Source of the DNA: Pontiellaceae bacterium B12227
Lineage (GTDB): Bacteria; Verrucomicrobiota; Kiritimatiellia; Kiritimatiellales; Pontiellaceae
DNA length: 64,000 bases
Assembly (NCBI GenBank): GCA_029432775.1
Contig: JAROAZ010000008.1
Location: 62,001-126,000 of the forward strand
Direction: 5' to 3'
The position numbers and the translations under genes are program-made. The first letter of the stretch is position 1. Every line of letters starts with the position of its first letter. Below, one piece after another: positions 28,388 through 35,607 of this stretch. The notes beneath the pieces are model-generated. The model worked only from the letters and a program-made list of their open reading frames with translations. It ran no database searches and had not been told where the DNA came from.

Positions 28388-28687
28388 ATGAAAACCGCGA
28401 CCATTATCACTATTGCAACCATCCAGGAAGCCGACAGATCAATCCCTAAAGCCAAACGGGAAAAGGTCATGGATGTCCTGCTGGATAGCAGCACCCCCCC
28501 CATCACCCAAGAAAAAGAATTAATCAATACACGGCAAGCCGCAGAAATAATCGGGATCCATCCTGTCACGCTACGAAATCTCGCCCAGAAAGACACTATT
28601 CCCGTCATCCGCTTCTCAGCACGTAAACTCCGTTATGACCAGGCAGCAATCGAAGCCTACGCCCAAGGCCAAGGAGTGAACCAATAA
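28388..28687 (+). CDS. HTH_17-type DNA-binding protein, divergent from the defence operon
   Basis: 99 residues from the ATG at 28388, with AGGAGG eight bases upstream. The C-terminal half (LINTRQAAEIIGIHPVTLRNL ... IRFSARKLRYDQAAIEAY) is the winged-HTH of excisionases and small regulators. It shares a 180-base promoter region with the defence operon, so it may regulate it. Being close to the tRNA-Phe end of element A, it may instead be the excisionase. Confidence 0.75.
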   Translation: MKTATIITIATIQEADRSIPKAKREKVMDVLLDSSTPPITQEKELINTRQAAEIIGIHPVTLRNLAQKDTIPVIRFSARKLRYDQAAIEAYAQGQGVNQ

Positions 28688-28951
28688 CATATATATTCGC
28701 AACTCTGAAGCTCATGAAATCGCTTCAGAACCGCGAATCACCCATCAACATGGGTCATGGGTAATCTCTGTAGCCGGCAATGCCTTTTAAGGTTCTATGC
28801 GCAACAGACGAGATACGTGAAAATCCTGATGTTAAAAATATGTTATCATCAGGCGTATCAAGATCACATAAACTGCCTAATATTCCATTTTCCCGGATCT
28901 CGATCCGAAAAACAAAAAACCTCTAAACCGTTAAGTATTAGAGGTTAAAGG
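28688..28951. other. End of element A, no gene seen
   Basis: Contains a two-part stem-loop (TTCGC/GCGAA around CTGAAGC/GCTTCAG, 28696-28737) after the HTH gene, a GGATC-type palindrome (28893-28907) and the tRNA-Phe terminator. No ORF of note. If element A is inserted at tRNA-Phe, one attachment core lies at the right edge of this stretch. Confidence 0.45.
28907..28946 (-). terminator. Rho-independent terminator of tRNA-Phe
   Basis: On the minus strand AACCTCTAA pairs with TTAGAGGTT (9 bp) and is followed by TTTTGTTTTT. It starts a few bases after the tRNA CCA. Confidence 0.8.
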
Positions 28952-29027
28952 TGGTGGCGAGTCCCAGAATTGAACTGGGGACACGCGGATTTTCAATCCG
29001 CTGCTCTACCGACTGAGCTATCTCGCC
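28952..29027 (-). tRNA. tRNA-Phe (anticodon GAA)
   Basis: A 76-base cloverleaf with encoded CCA. The acceptor GGCGAGA pairs with its partner except at position 7 (A-A). D-arm GCTC/GAGC, anticodon stem GCGGA/TCCGC with loop TTGAAAA (GAA), and T-arm CCCAG-TTCAATT-CTGGG are all intact. Its 3' end points toward element A, the usual orientation when an element has integrated into the 3' half of the gene and restored it. Confidence 0.95.
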
Positions 29028-29077
29028 GTTTGGAAGTCCCGGGTTGACTTCCGTTCAGATCCGGAGATCTGAAAATA

Positions 29078-29122
29078 TGGTCGGGGCGACTGGATTCGAA
29101 CCAGCGACTTCTACGTCCCGAA
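29078..29122 (-). pseudogene. 3' remnant of tRNA-Pro (CGG), candidate attachment site
   Basis: 45 bases identical in layout to the 3' part of a tRNA: loop TTCGGGA with anticodon CGG, half stem CGTAG, T-arm GCTGG-TTCGAAT-CCAGT, acceptor strand CGCCCCG, A and CCA. The 5' half is missing: the adjoining sequence (29123 onward) cannot pair with CGTAG or CGCCCCG. A core of this extent is typical of sites used by tyrosine recombinases. The missing half lies on the prophage side. Confidence 0.8.
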
Positions 29123-29304
29123 AACAGTCTTTCAAACACATTACGTTTCATAAAGTGTCATCTATCTGCACGAACGGAAGGAAGGTACCAAATGATTCCC
29201 TAAAGGCAAGCGTTAATGAAAGAAGATGAAACACGGTGCTTTTCTACATGCTAAACCCGAAGTATCCCCCGAAGTTTTTTTGCTCATAATTCCGGTCGAA
29301 ATAT

Positions 29305-29336
29305 ATAAAAAAATCCGACCGGTGTGCCGATCGGAT
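29305..29336 (-). terminator. Terminator of the prophage late operon
   Basis: On the minus strand ATCCGATCGG-CACA-CCGGTCGGAT (10 pairs, one G-U) is followed by seven Ts. It lies 24 bases after the stop of the gene at 29360 and closes the leftward operon. Confidence 0.85.
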
Positions 29337-29359
29337 GCGCATGATCTCAATGATGCTTT

Positions 29360-29683
29360 TCAGGGAAGCTGGGCTTCCAGGTCTTTGGCGGAGTCGCCTT
29401 TGCTCCAGGTCTGGAGAATTTCAAGGCGGGTCTGATTGACGTGGTTGTACATTCCGCGGGCCTCATCCCCAGTGACGGCCTGATCATCGAGCATGGGCTC
29501 GATTAGGGCGGTCAGTTCGTTGAGGTGAGTTACGGTTTTTCGGACCCGGTCGATCACTTTGGTGGCCTTGCGGGATTTCAACAGCTTCTGAAATACAGAA
29601 GTGAGCAGCTTGGCCACGATCTGTTCTAGCGGCAGATAGCGGAACAGGCTGATTCCGATTTTTGCGAGTATGACTTTAAGCAT
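29360..29683 (-). CDS. Small phage late protein, amphipathic N-terminus
   Basis: 107 residues; AAGGAGG lies seven bases before the ATG. The first 35 residues are hydrophobic to amphipathic (VILAKIGISLF, IVAKLLTSVF) and basic residues follow; the rest is helical. Size, place and N-terminus would suit a lysis-related or membrane-associated protein, but no family is recognised. It is the last gene before the terminator and is cut off from the other late genes by the cargo pair. Confidence 0.55.
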   Translation of the reverse strand: MLKVILAKIGISLFRYLPLEQIVAKLLTSVFQKLLKSRKATKVIDRVRKTVTHLNELTALIEPMLDDQAVTGDEARGMYNHVNQTRLEILQTWSKGDSAKDLEAQLP

Positions 29684-29812
29684 GGTTTTGCCTCCTTATA
29701 TATAGAGGAAATATCAAATGAAGGTTTTGACCCTTTAAAATGAAAACACTAACTTCCGCGATGGCAGGGGAGTTCTAATGCAAGCTCTTCTTAACACGTT
29801 ACGGAGAAATTG

Positions 29813-30796
29813 ATGAACAAGGATCTAACCTTCGATATAGCATTGCGCTTGGCAGAACGAGATGACACCCCTTTACATGTATTGTCGGAGATATGCGCTT
29901 CAATGGAAAATTTGACGCGTGATACTTGGATTCCTTTTGGGCCCAATCCAAAGGTTCTTTTAGCATCTGCCCTTGCCAAGAACCCTAATCTTCCCGCCTT
30001 TAATTTAGATTCATTGACATACACAAATTTTTCTTCAGAACAGACGCTAAAACTCATTGCAAAGCATCCTAAAACACCCCGCGATACACTACAAACTTTA
30101 GCAGAGAGTGGATATGTTGAGGTGCGCTTTGAGGTTGCGCGGAACCCGAACACTCCGAACTGGCTATTGGCAGAACTTACGACATCAGATGAAAATAATG
30201 AAGTTCGTAACATTGCTTCTGAGAACAGAAATGCAACGCCTGAAGAATTGAAGTTTGATTTGGCTGTGGGCCGATGCGTGCGTTACGCAAAAGAGTGGCA
30301 TGCAAAAAGTGAAGAACTAGCGGAATTGGCGACAGTGGATAGCGCTGATGTTAGGATAGCAGTTGCAGAGCACAGAAACACCCCGCATAGTACAATGGAA
30401 GAATTGGCACATGATCAGAAATGTACTGTTCGAAAAGTTCTCGCGGATAATACCGAAACCCCAAGCGCAATACTCAGAACCCTGGCGAATGATACTAACG
30501 ATGAAGTACGCAAAGCTGTTGTTTTAAACTACAATACCTCAAGTGAGACTTTAACGGCACTTGCAAAAGATGAAGTTGCCGATATACGCAGGATTATTGG
30601 TTGTCGCAGCGCAACGACTGAGGCGTTAAATTTACTAGCGAAAGATAAGATTATTGATGTTCGCCAAGCTGTTGCAGGTAATCACAACACCCCAAACTCA
30701 ATACTCGAAGAACTCGCTAGCGACGAAAACCCCAAGGTTCGAGATTCGGCCAACAAGTGTATTACAGACAAAAAGAACCCTTTCTCTCAATATTAG
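29813..30796 (+). CDS. HEAT/LRV-like repeat protein (prophage cargo)
   Basis: 327 residues from the ATG at 29813 (CGGAGA upstream). About eight units of roughly 22-24 residues share the pattern VR-xxVAxNxNTP-xxxLExLAxD (EVRFEVARNPNTP, DVRIAVAEHRNTP, DVRQAVAGNHNTP). This forms an alpha-solenoid like leucine-rich-variant or HEAT repeats, a protein-binding scaffold. It runs against the prophage genes and is more AT-rich than they are, as expected of an accessory (moron) gene. Possible roles are a defence sensor or an immunity protein; neither is shown. Confidence 0.75.
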   Translation: MNKDLTFDIALRLAERDDTPLHVLSEICASMENLTRDTWIPFGPNPKVLLASALAKNPNLPAFNLDSLTYTNFSSEQTLKLIAKHPKTPRDTLQTLAESGYVEVRFEVARNPNTPNWLLAELTTSDENNEVRNIASENRNATPEELKFDLAVGRCVRYAKEWHAKSEELAELATVDSADVRIAVAEHRNTPHSTMEELAHDQKCTVRKVLADNTETPSAILRTLANDTNDEVRKAVVLNYNTSSETLTALAKDEVADIRRIIGCRSATTEALNLLAKDKIIDVRQAVAGNHNTPNSILEELASDENPKVRDSANKCITDKKNPFSQY

Positions 30797-30816
30797 ATTT
30801 CACCGACGACTGGCAG

Positions 30817-31272
30817 ATGATGTGGTCGTTGGGGCATTTTTTAAAACCGATTAAGAAAAAGCAACTCATGCACAGCATTGTTTTCATGAAGGAATCAATC
30901 GATAAAGTCTTTTGGGAATACGTTTCCGAATCATTGTTTTCACCCGGAGGATCTATTAGCGAATTTCAACGGCAAATCATGGAATTGGGTGCTGCCGCTG
31001 GTAGCGCTGAGATGGCAGAACACCTAAGTTATGCTTATTACCATGAAATAATCGATGATGGTTCTGAACCCTACATGGAAAAAGCTTTGGAATGGAACTG
31101 CATTGAGGCCTATCTAAAGAATGCCCCCTGGAGGCAGAGTGTATGGGACTCGGATTTCGAGCCAATCGTGAAAGCAAAAATTGAAAGTCATATCGAGTTG
31201 TGGATAGACCTCCACCCCGAAGTAACAAAAGAATATCAAGAAGGATACTATGTGCCCCGAAAGAGGAGATAA
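30817..31272 (+). CDS. Hypothetical partner of the repeat protein
   Basis: 151 residues if started at the ATG at 30817; a GTG at 30757 would overlap the previous gene by 40 bases, and the ATG at 30868 is another choice. Acidic and helical, rich in Trp and Tyr, no recognised motif. Lies 20 bases after the repeat protein on the same strand, so the two probably form a unit. Confidence 0.5.
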   Translation: MMWSLGHFLKPIKKKQLMHSIVFMKESIDKVFWEYVSESLFSPGGSISEFQRQIMELGAAAGSAEMAEHLSYAYYHEIIDDGSEPYMEKALEWNCIEAYLKNAPWRQSVWDSDFEPIVKAKIESHIELWIDLHPEVTKEYQEGYYVPRKRR

Positions 31273-31323
31273 ACGTCGGCAAGGTTGCGCCCTGCACGTT
31301 CATTCCGGGGGCACAATACAGGA

Positions 31324-31545
31324 CTATTTCAGCCAGGGAATTGCTTTGAGCAGTTGAAGAACGCCGTCCCCGTTTGCGGCAAGGGTGACCACAAGGGCGG
31401 TGATGAAGACGAGGCTCCAACGTTCGAGCTTGGTGACGCGGCCATTGGTTTTAACGGCGTGGGCGTGAATGTCTTCGAGCTTCTCGTCTATGCGGTCAAA
31501 GCGCTGTTGGCAGCCATCGGGTAACTCGCTACATGATTTCATCAT
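31324..31545 (-). CDS. Holin-like coiled-coil/TM protein (XhlA type)
   Basis: 73 residues from the ATG at 31545, with AGGAG seven bases upstream. Residues about 15-45 form a coiled coil (QRFDRIDEKLEDIHAH ... RVTKLERW) followed by one membrane segment (SLVFITALVVTLAAN). That layout is typical of XhlA-like phage holin components. No endolysin is recognisable beside it. Confidence 0.7.
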   Translation of the reverse strand: MMKSCSELPDGCQQRFDRIDEKLEDIHAHAVKTNGRVTKLERWSLVFITALVVTLAANGDGVLQLLKAIPWLK

Positions 31546-31554
31546 TGAGCTCCT

Positions 31555-31586
31555 GGCAATAGGCACTGGGCACTAGGCATTAGGGG
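31555..31586. repeat. Dispersed GGCACTAGGC-type repeat, copy 1
   Basis: Degenerate units such as GGCACTGGGCACTAGGCATTAGGGG. Related copies: 35091-35124 (intergenic, after the decoration gene), 33206-33238 and 33579-33613 (both inside signal-peptide codons). Confidence 0.7.
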
Positions 31587-31595
31587 AAGGTTGGG

Positions 31596-32078
31596 TCATT
31601 TTTGTTTCCTGAATTTCGGGGCGGGTTTCTTCGTGCTGAGGGTGCGGGACTTAGTCTCGAGAAGCGCGATGGCTCCGTCGACATCGCCGGCGCCGATTTT
31701 ATGCAGCAGGTTCTGGCGGAGTACGGTCATGTAGATCTCGGAGTCGGCATCGATGGAGATCGCGTAGGTGATTATATCTACGGCATTGGTTTTGGCCGTC
31801 CGGTCCTTAAAGCGCTTGCCATCGACGAGCTTGTAGTTGGAATTCCTGACTTTGACCGGGAGGCTTTTTTCGTCAGCGAGACTGTCGAAACAGAAGACAG
31901 AGGTCAGAAGACAGAGGACGGCTATTTTTACCACAAAGGAACGCAGAGGCGAACCACTGAAAAAACGAAGCACACGAAACGGTGCGGATTGGGTTGGAAC
32001 CACAGAATGCACAGAAGACACAGAATTGAGACTGGATAAGGAGTAATTCCGGTGCGGAATCGAATTTTGGTTATTCAT
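31596..32078 (-). CDS. Exported small protein with repeat-derived leader
   Basis: 160 residues from the ATG at 32078 (AGGAACC upstream); the longer frame to 32477 only overlaps the gene upstream. A long N-terminal region ends in a hydrophobic stretch (VVKIAVLCLLTSVFCF) and a likely cleavage site before DSLADEK. The codons for the leader contain tandem CCTCTGTCTTCTG-type repeats found elsewhere in the prophage. The mature part is short and basic at the end. It belongs to a run of exported proteins between head and holin-like genes. Function unknown. Confidence 0.55.
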   Translation of the reverse strand: MNNQNSIPHRNYSLSSLNSVSSVHSVVPTQSAPFRVLRFFSGSPLRSFVVKIAVLCLLTSVFCFDSLADEKSLPVKVRNSNYKLVDGKRFKDRTAKTNAVDIITYAISIDADSEIYMTVLRQNLLHKIGAGDVDGAIALLETKSRTLSTKKPAPKFRKQK

Positions 32079-32088
32079 AAGGCGGTTC

Positions 32089-32568
32089 CTAGTCGTTGGT
32101 TTTGGTGAGCAGTAGGTTGGCGAGTTCATCGATTTCGGTCTGGGTAGCCTCGGAGGCGAACCAGACCTGGAGGACTTTGGTGGGCATTGCATCGAGTGGG
32201 TGGTTGCGGAGATAGTCGAGCACGAGGGCATTGGCCTGCGCCGGGGTGAGCAGGCTGTTTCGCAGGGCATATTTGACGGCGGAGGAAAAGCGCTTCTCAC
32301 GACCGAGTCCGGCCGGGGTGAGTTCCATGGTGGCCCCCATTTTCGCGTAGACTTCAGCGGGCGGATCGCCACGCCAGAGAGCCTGCCGTTCGTTGCAGAA
32401 GGCGATCTGTACAGGTGTGGCCCGCGGATCGGTCTTGGCGGTTTCCAATCCCTGGACAGAATGGGTTTGCTTGGCAAGCTGGATCAGCTCCCCCACCTTA
32501 GGGGTTTCCTGCGCAAAGGTGCTAACCGCGCCGACAAGCAGCACGAACATCAGGACGTTTCGGGTCAT
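32089..32568 (-). CDS. Exported small protein of the late operon
   Basis: 159 residues from the ATG at 32568, which overlaps the upstream stop (ATGA) and has GGGAGAG upstream. A clean Sec signal peptide (MTRNVLMFVLLVGAVSTFA) precedes a helical mature protein (SVQGLETAKTDPRATPVQIA ... LLTPAQANALVLDYLRNHP). No catalytic motif is seen. Phage structural operons rarely encode Sec-exported proteins, so envelope targeting during exit or entry is possible. Confidence 0.6.
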   Translation of the reverse strand: MTRNVLMFVLLVGAVSTFAQETPKVGELIQLAKQTHSVQGLETAKTDPRATPVQIAFCNERQALWRGDPPAEVYAKMGATMELTPAGLGREKRFSSAVKYALRNSLLTPAQANALVLDYLRNHPLDAMPTKVLQVWFASEATQTEIDELANLLLTKTND

Positions 32569-33251
32569 TGTATTCTCTCCCATTCTACGATTGGTGAAAA
32601 CTGCAAGGCGTCGTGCCACGGCGAGGGATTTACGAGCGCGCCGCTTGTGGCATCGATTTGCTGGTACGGACTAGCGTGAATGGAACTGTTGTTCCAGGTG
32701 ACGAGCCAGTGGCCGTTCGTCATGCTGGCCGGAGTCATCCACGGGAATTTATTCAGATCCATATCGGGGTAGAAGACCATGGCCCCGATGCGCCCCGGGG
32801 TATTGAGCGGCTCATCATAGGTAACGCTTAGGCCAAGGTCTGTGTGCGGGCGCAAAACGAGGTTATCGGGATAGGTCCGGGAGTTGTCGCAAAAGTAGAG
32901 GATGCCCTGATCATCAATCAGCGGGCCGGGAAAGGTGAATTCGATCGAGGGCCGCATGGAGGTGTAGATGTAGCGGAGAGGATTGCCCGATACCTGAGGA
33001 TCATCAGAGACGTATTTGATGGTGCAGTCGGCCATGACTGGCGGGCCGGTATAGATACCGATGCCGCCCGCGTTGTCGGGTAGGATGCGGGGCACGGCAT
33101 AGGGCTGTAACGTGAGTTTTAGACGGTATGCGGGCGGGATGCCGTTATAGCGTTGGCCATCGACGAGCCAAGTGGCGGAGGCTAGTGCTGCGGAGCAGCA
33201 CAGCCAGGCAACAGACACTAGGCACTTGGCATTAAGGAAAGAGATTTTCAT
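32565..33251 (-). CDS. Exported beta-rich protein of the late operon
   Basis: 228 residues; the start overlaps the upstream stop (TAATG), with GGAAAAG upstream. The signal peptide (FLNAKCLVSVAWLCCSAALA) is encoded by a copy of the GGCACTAGGC repeat. The mature part is beta-strand-rich with many Pro, Tyr and Trp residues (YVSDDPQVSGNPLRYIYTS) and could be a carbohydrate- or surface-binding domain. No family recognised. Confidence 0.6.
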   Translation of the reverse strand: MKISFLNAKCLVSVAWLCCSAALASATWLVDGQRYNGIPPAYRLKLTLQPYAVPRILPDNAGGIGIYTGPPVMADCTIKYVSDDPQVSGNPLRYIYTSMRPSIEFTFPGPLIDDQGILYFCDNSRTYPDNLVLRPHTDLGLSVTYDEPLNTPGRIGAMVFYPDMDLNKFPWMTPASMTNGHWLVTWNNSSIHASPYQQIDATSGALVNPSPWHDALQFSPIVEWERIQ

Positions 33252-33622
33252 TAGTCGCTTTTCCGGATGAGTTCGAGGGTGCCATTGGTGGCGGTGGTTG
33301 AAATTACGAGAGTGTCGCCGAAGTTGAAGGGGTAGTCGGCCTCGGGGATCCAGGTAACATCCTGCACATTGGTCAGGGTTATGGTGGAAAGCAGAAATTC
33401 CGTTCCATTGCTAAGCCGCTTGATGGAGACGGTTGGATCGACAGGCTCTGTGAAGTGGAACAGGAGCGCGACGGGCTCCCAGCAAGAGCGCTTCTGATTG
33501 TTGGCAACAACAACCTCACCGGTTGAAAGGGAATAGGTTTTGGAGAAGCCGGAGGCTAGTGCTGCAATGCAGCACAGCAAGGCAAAAGGCACTAGGTACT
33601 TGGCATCAGGGAAAAACTTCAT
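33251..33622 (-). CDS. Exported small protein with duplicated leader
   Basis: 123 residues; GGAGG lies eight bases before the ATG. Its signal peptide (FPDAKYLVPFALLCCIAALA) is nearly the same as that of the next gene at both protein and DNA level, whereas the mature parts differ. This implies a duplicated leader segment. The mature domain looks like an immunoglobulin-like beta-sandwich (PVDPTVSIKRLSNGTEFLLS). Confidence 0.6.
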   Translation of the reverse strand: MKFFPDAKYLVPFALLCCIAALASGFSKTYSLSTGEVVVANNQKRSCWEPVALLFHFTEPVDPTVSIKRLSNGTEFLLSTITLTNVQDVTWIPEADYPFNFGDTLVISTTATNGTLELIRKSD

Positions 33623-34023
33623 TGGGCAACCTCCGGAGCGGAATAGGATGGCGATGGAGCGCGGGAAGAACTGGCGGCGGGGATGGATTCCATCCAGATG
33701 CCGCGCAGAAAGACGTCGGCGCGAATGGCTGCGGCGTTTTCAGCCTCGGACAACGTCTTATCCATCTCCCCTTTTAACTGAAAGATTATGATGTTGGTGG
33801 CGTGCCGCAGGCAGGCCGGCGGCAATGAGTCGGCGGTTTCATCCATCACGGTATCCGGGTTGGATTCAATGGCGGCGCGGAATTCTCCCGCGACCATAGC
33901 GACGATATCATCCAACCGCCCGTATTTGTCCGAATTAGCAACGAGCCATTGCTGATAGTCTGCTACCAACGCCGGACTGAAGGCGGTTTGGATGGATTCG
34001 GATGTGACGGGAGGCCAGGACAT
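33619..34023 (-). CDS. Putative head-completion/connector protein
   Basis: 134 residues; its stop overlaps the next start. Starts with SWPPVTSESIQTAFSPALVADYQQWL, then RAAIESNPDT and RHATNIIIFQLKG, a helical layout like head-completion (gp36/DUF1320-type) proteins, whose genes follow the capsid gene in Mu-like head modules. The assignment is mainly by position, and the similarity is weak. Confidence 0.5.
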   Translation of the reverse strand: MSWPPVTSESIQTAFSPALVADYQQWLVANSDKYGRLDDIVAMVAGEFRAAIESNPDTVMDETADSLPPACLRHATNIIIFQLKGEMDKTLSEAENAAAIRADVFLRGIWMESIPAASSSRAPSPSYSAPEVAQ

Positions 34024-34065
34024 GGTTTAGTTGATCGTTGTTAGTTGGGGGTTGTTGGGAAAGAG

Positions 34066-34122
34066 AGCCCGGTCAGGGACCGGGCCTACAACAGGCGGCG
34101 GGTTCATCGAACCCGCCCTACC
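34066..34122. repeat. Two variable-stem hairpins with constant tail
   Basis: GCCCGGTC-AGG-GACCGGGC followed by CTACA, then GCGGGTTC-AT-CGAACCCGC followed by CCTACC, between the capsid stop and the connector start. The same layout with other stems recurs across the prophage. Confidence 0.7.
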
Positions 34123-34123
34123 C

Positions 34124-35065
34124 TTATGAAGTTGCGATGTTGAGACGGTGGGCGGCAGCGGAGTTGCTCACCTTGACATCTTCAGACCAATCGAACTTGG
34201 CAACTTCAACACGGCCGTCGTCACGCATGTAGGACCCCGGCACCATGAACTGGTTCATGAGGCGGAAGGTTTTCATGAACGAAGGATCGCGCCGGGAAGG
34301 CTGCGCCTTACGGGCGAAGACGAGCACGGCGTCGTCGAGCAGGAAGTTAATGTCTTCATCGACTCCTTCCGGAGCATCATCAAACACCATGTAGCTGGTG
34401 CGGACTTCCGGCGAGCCGATGAACATCTGGCCGGCATTCGCCTGGGTGGGCACAGCGAGGCCAACACCGGTACGGGCACCGGAACCGACCACAAAACGCC
34501 CGCGTACTTTGGACTGGTTTTTGAAAACGTTCCATGCGCTGGCACCGAACAGTACGCCAACGCCCATGAGCGAACCATACTTACAGGTTTTGATTACATC
34601 GAGAATGGCGTCGTCGATATCGGCCACCGGATCGGCTGCATCATTCCAGGTGAGGTCGGAGCCGGGACCAACGGCGTCGACGGCGAGATCGATCACCGAC
34701 TTTTCGTGAGCGAGCGCCGCGACTTCGGCAACGGCAACCGCGCCTTCGCGCAACATGTTTTCCAATCCCTGGGATTCAAGCTGCTCCAGGTTATCGACCG
34801 GATAATCGAGCGCGTGTGGTTCGCAGTTGTAGGTTTCGTCGGAAACCTCGAAGCGCAATTCCGAGGCCCGGCCACCGAGTGTGCGAAGCGTCTTCGGAAT
34901 ATGGAACCGATTTTTCTCGGTGTACTTCTTATAGCGTCCGGTCGAGGTGGGCACCTCAATGGTCGGGGCGATAAAATCCGCCACCGGCATGATGGCGCTT
35001 TGTGCGGCCCCTTGGGCGAACTGGCGAAGCATCGGATTGGTACTGATTTCGGATAAGCGGCTCAT
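34124..35065 (-). CDS. Major capsid protein (HK97-fold likely)
   Basis: 313 residues; AAGGAG lies seven bases before the ATG. The N-terminus is helical with MPVADFIAPTIEVPTSTGRYKKY, then an E-loop-like region, LEQLESQGLENMLREGAVAVAEVAALAHEKSV split across helices, and the end WSEDVKVSNSAAAHRLNI, all usual for coat proteins of this type. Gene order (protease, decoration, capsid, connector) supports it strongly. No delta domain is seen, since scaffolding is on the protease gene. Confidence 0.85.
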   Translation of the reverse strand: MSRLSEISTNPMLRQFAQGAAQSAIMPVADFIAPTIEVPTSTGRYKKYTEKNRFHIPKTLRTLGGRASELRFEVSDETYNCEPHALDYPVDNLEQLESQGLENMLREGAVAVAEVAALAHEKSVIDLAVDAVGPGSDLTWNDAADPVADIDDAILDVIKTCKYGSLMGVGVLFGASAWNVFKNQSKVRGRFVVGSGARTGVGLAVPTQANAGQMFIGSPEVRTSYMVFDDAPEGVDEDINFLLDDAVLVFARKAQPSRRDPSFMKTFRLMNQFMVPGSYMRDDGRVEVAKFDWSEDVKVSNSAAAHRLNIATS

Positions 35066-35124
35066 TTAATTCTCCTTTTAGTCGAATATTAAGGCACTAG
35101 GCACTGGGCAATAGGCATTAGGGG

Positions 35125-35547
35125 TTAAGTTACGGTGATGACTCCGAGGGGAAGCGGACGAAGCAGCAGAAGCTGGCCATCAACGGCGAGCTCTTCGGCA
35201 ATACCGATACCGCGATAGTCACCGGCATCTTCCGGCAGTACGGTGACTTTTCCGGCTTGGCCTTCTACAGCAGGATCGGCAAGTACCAACGTATCGCCGG
35301 GATTGCAGGTTCCAACGATTGGAACTCGGATATTTTTATCGGGATGAACCGGCATGAAGTAGCCGTTCTCGCCTGCCCCCGCTCCTTCGAGCACAATATA
35401 GGGAACAAGATCATCCTGCGCGGTGGGCAGCAGCATCTGCGCCGCGCCGGCATTTTGTGACAATGTCACAAAAAGGTCAGCGGCAGCGGTAAGGTCTTCG
35501 CCGCAGGGCTTGACGATCGGGCCGGACTTTACGTTTGTTTGACTCAT
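35125..35547 (-). CDS. Capsid decoration/stabilisation protein (DUF2190-like)
   Basis: 140 residues from the ATG at 35547 (AAGGAGT upstream). Small and beta-rich with GYFMPVHPDKNIRVPIVG, GDTLVLAD and EDAGDYRGIGIAEE. Proteins of this sort between protease and major capsid genes stabilise the shell. Ends about 60 bases before the capsid gene; a copy of the GGCACTAGGC repeat lies in that gap. Confidence 0.7.
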   Translation of the reverse strand: MSQTNVKSGPIVKPCGEDLTAAADLFVTLSQNAGAAQMLLPTAQDDLVPYIVLEGAGAGENGYFMPVHPDKNIRVPIVGTCNPGDTLVLADPAVEGQAGKVTVLPEDAGDYRGIGIAEELAVDGQLLLLRPLPLGVITVT

Positions 35548-35607
35548 GTTTGACTCCTTATTTTTCGCCACAGAGGGCGCAATGGGACACAGAAAATAGC
35601 TCCTCAA

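Noticed and set aside
29078-29122. Functional tRNA-Pro gene
   Set aside because: The 5' half (acceptor, D-arm and half the anticodon stem) is absent in the adjoining sequence.
31596-32477. Longer version (293 codons) of the 31596 gene
   Set aside because: The extra N-terminus lies in another frame of the gene at 32089 and is Pro/Arg-rich; the ATG at 32078 has a ribosome site and starts a plausible leader.
34148-35056. 302-codon plus-strand frame opposite the capsid gene
   Set aside because: Mirror of the capsid reading frame without ribosome site or sensible composition; the minus-strand gene fits phage gene order.
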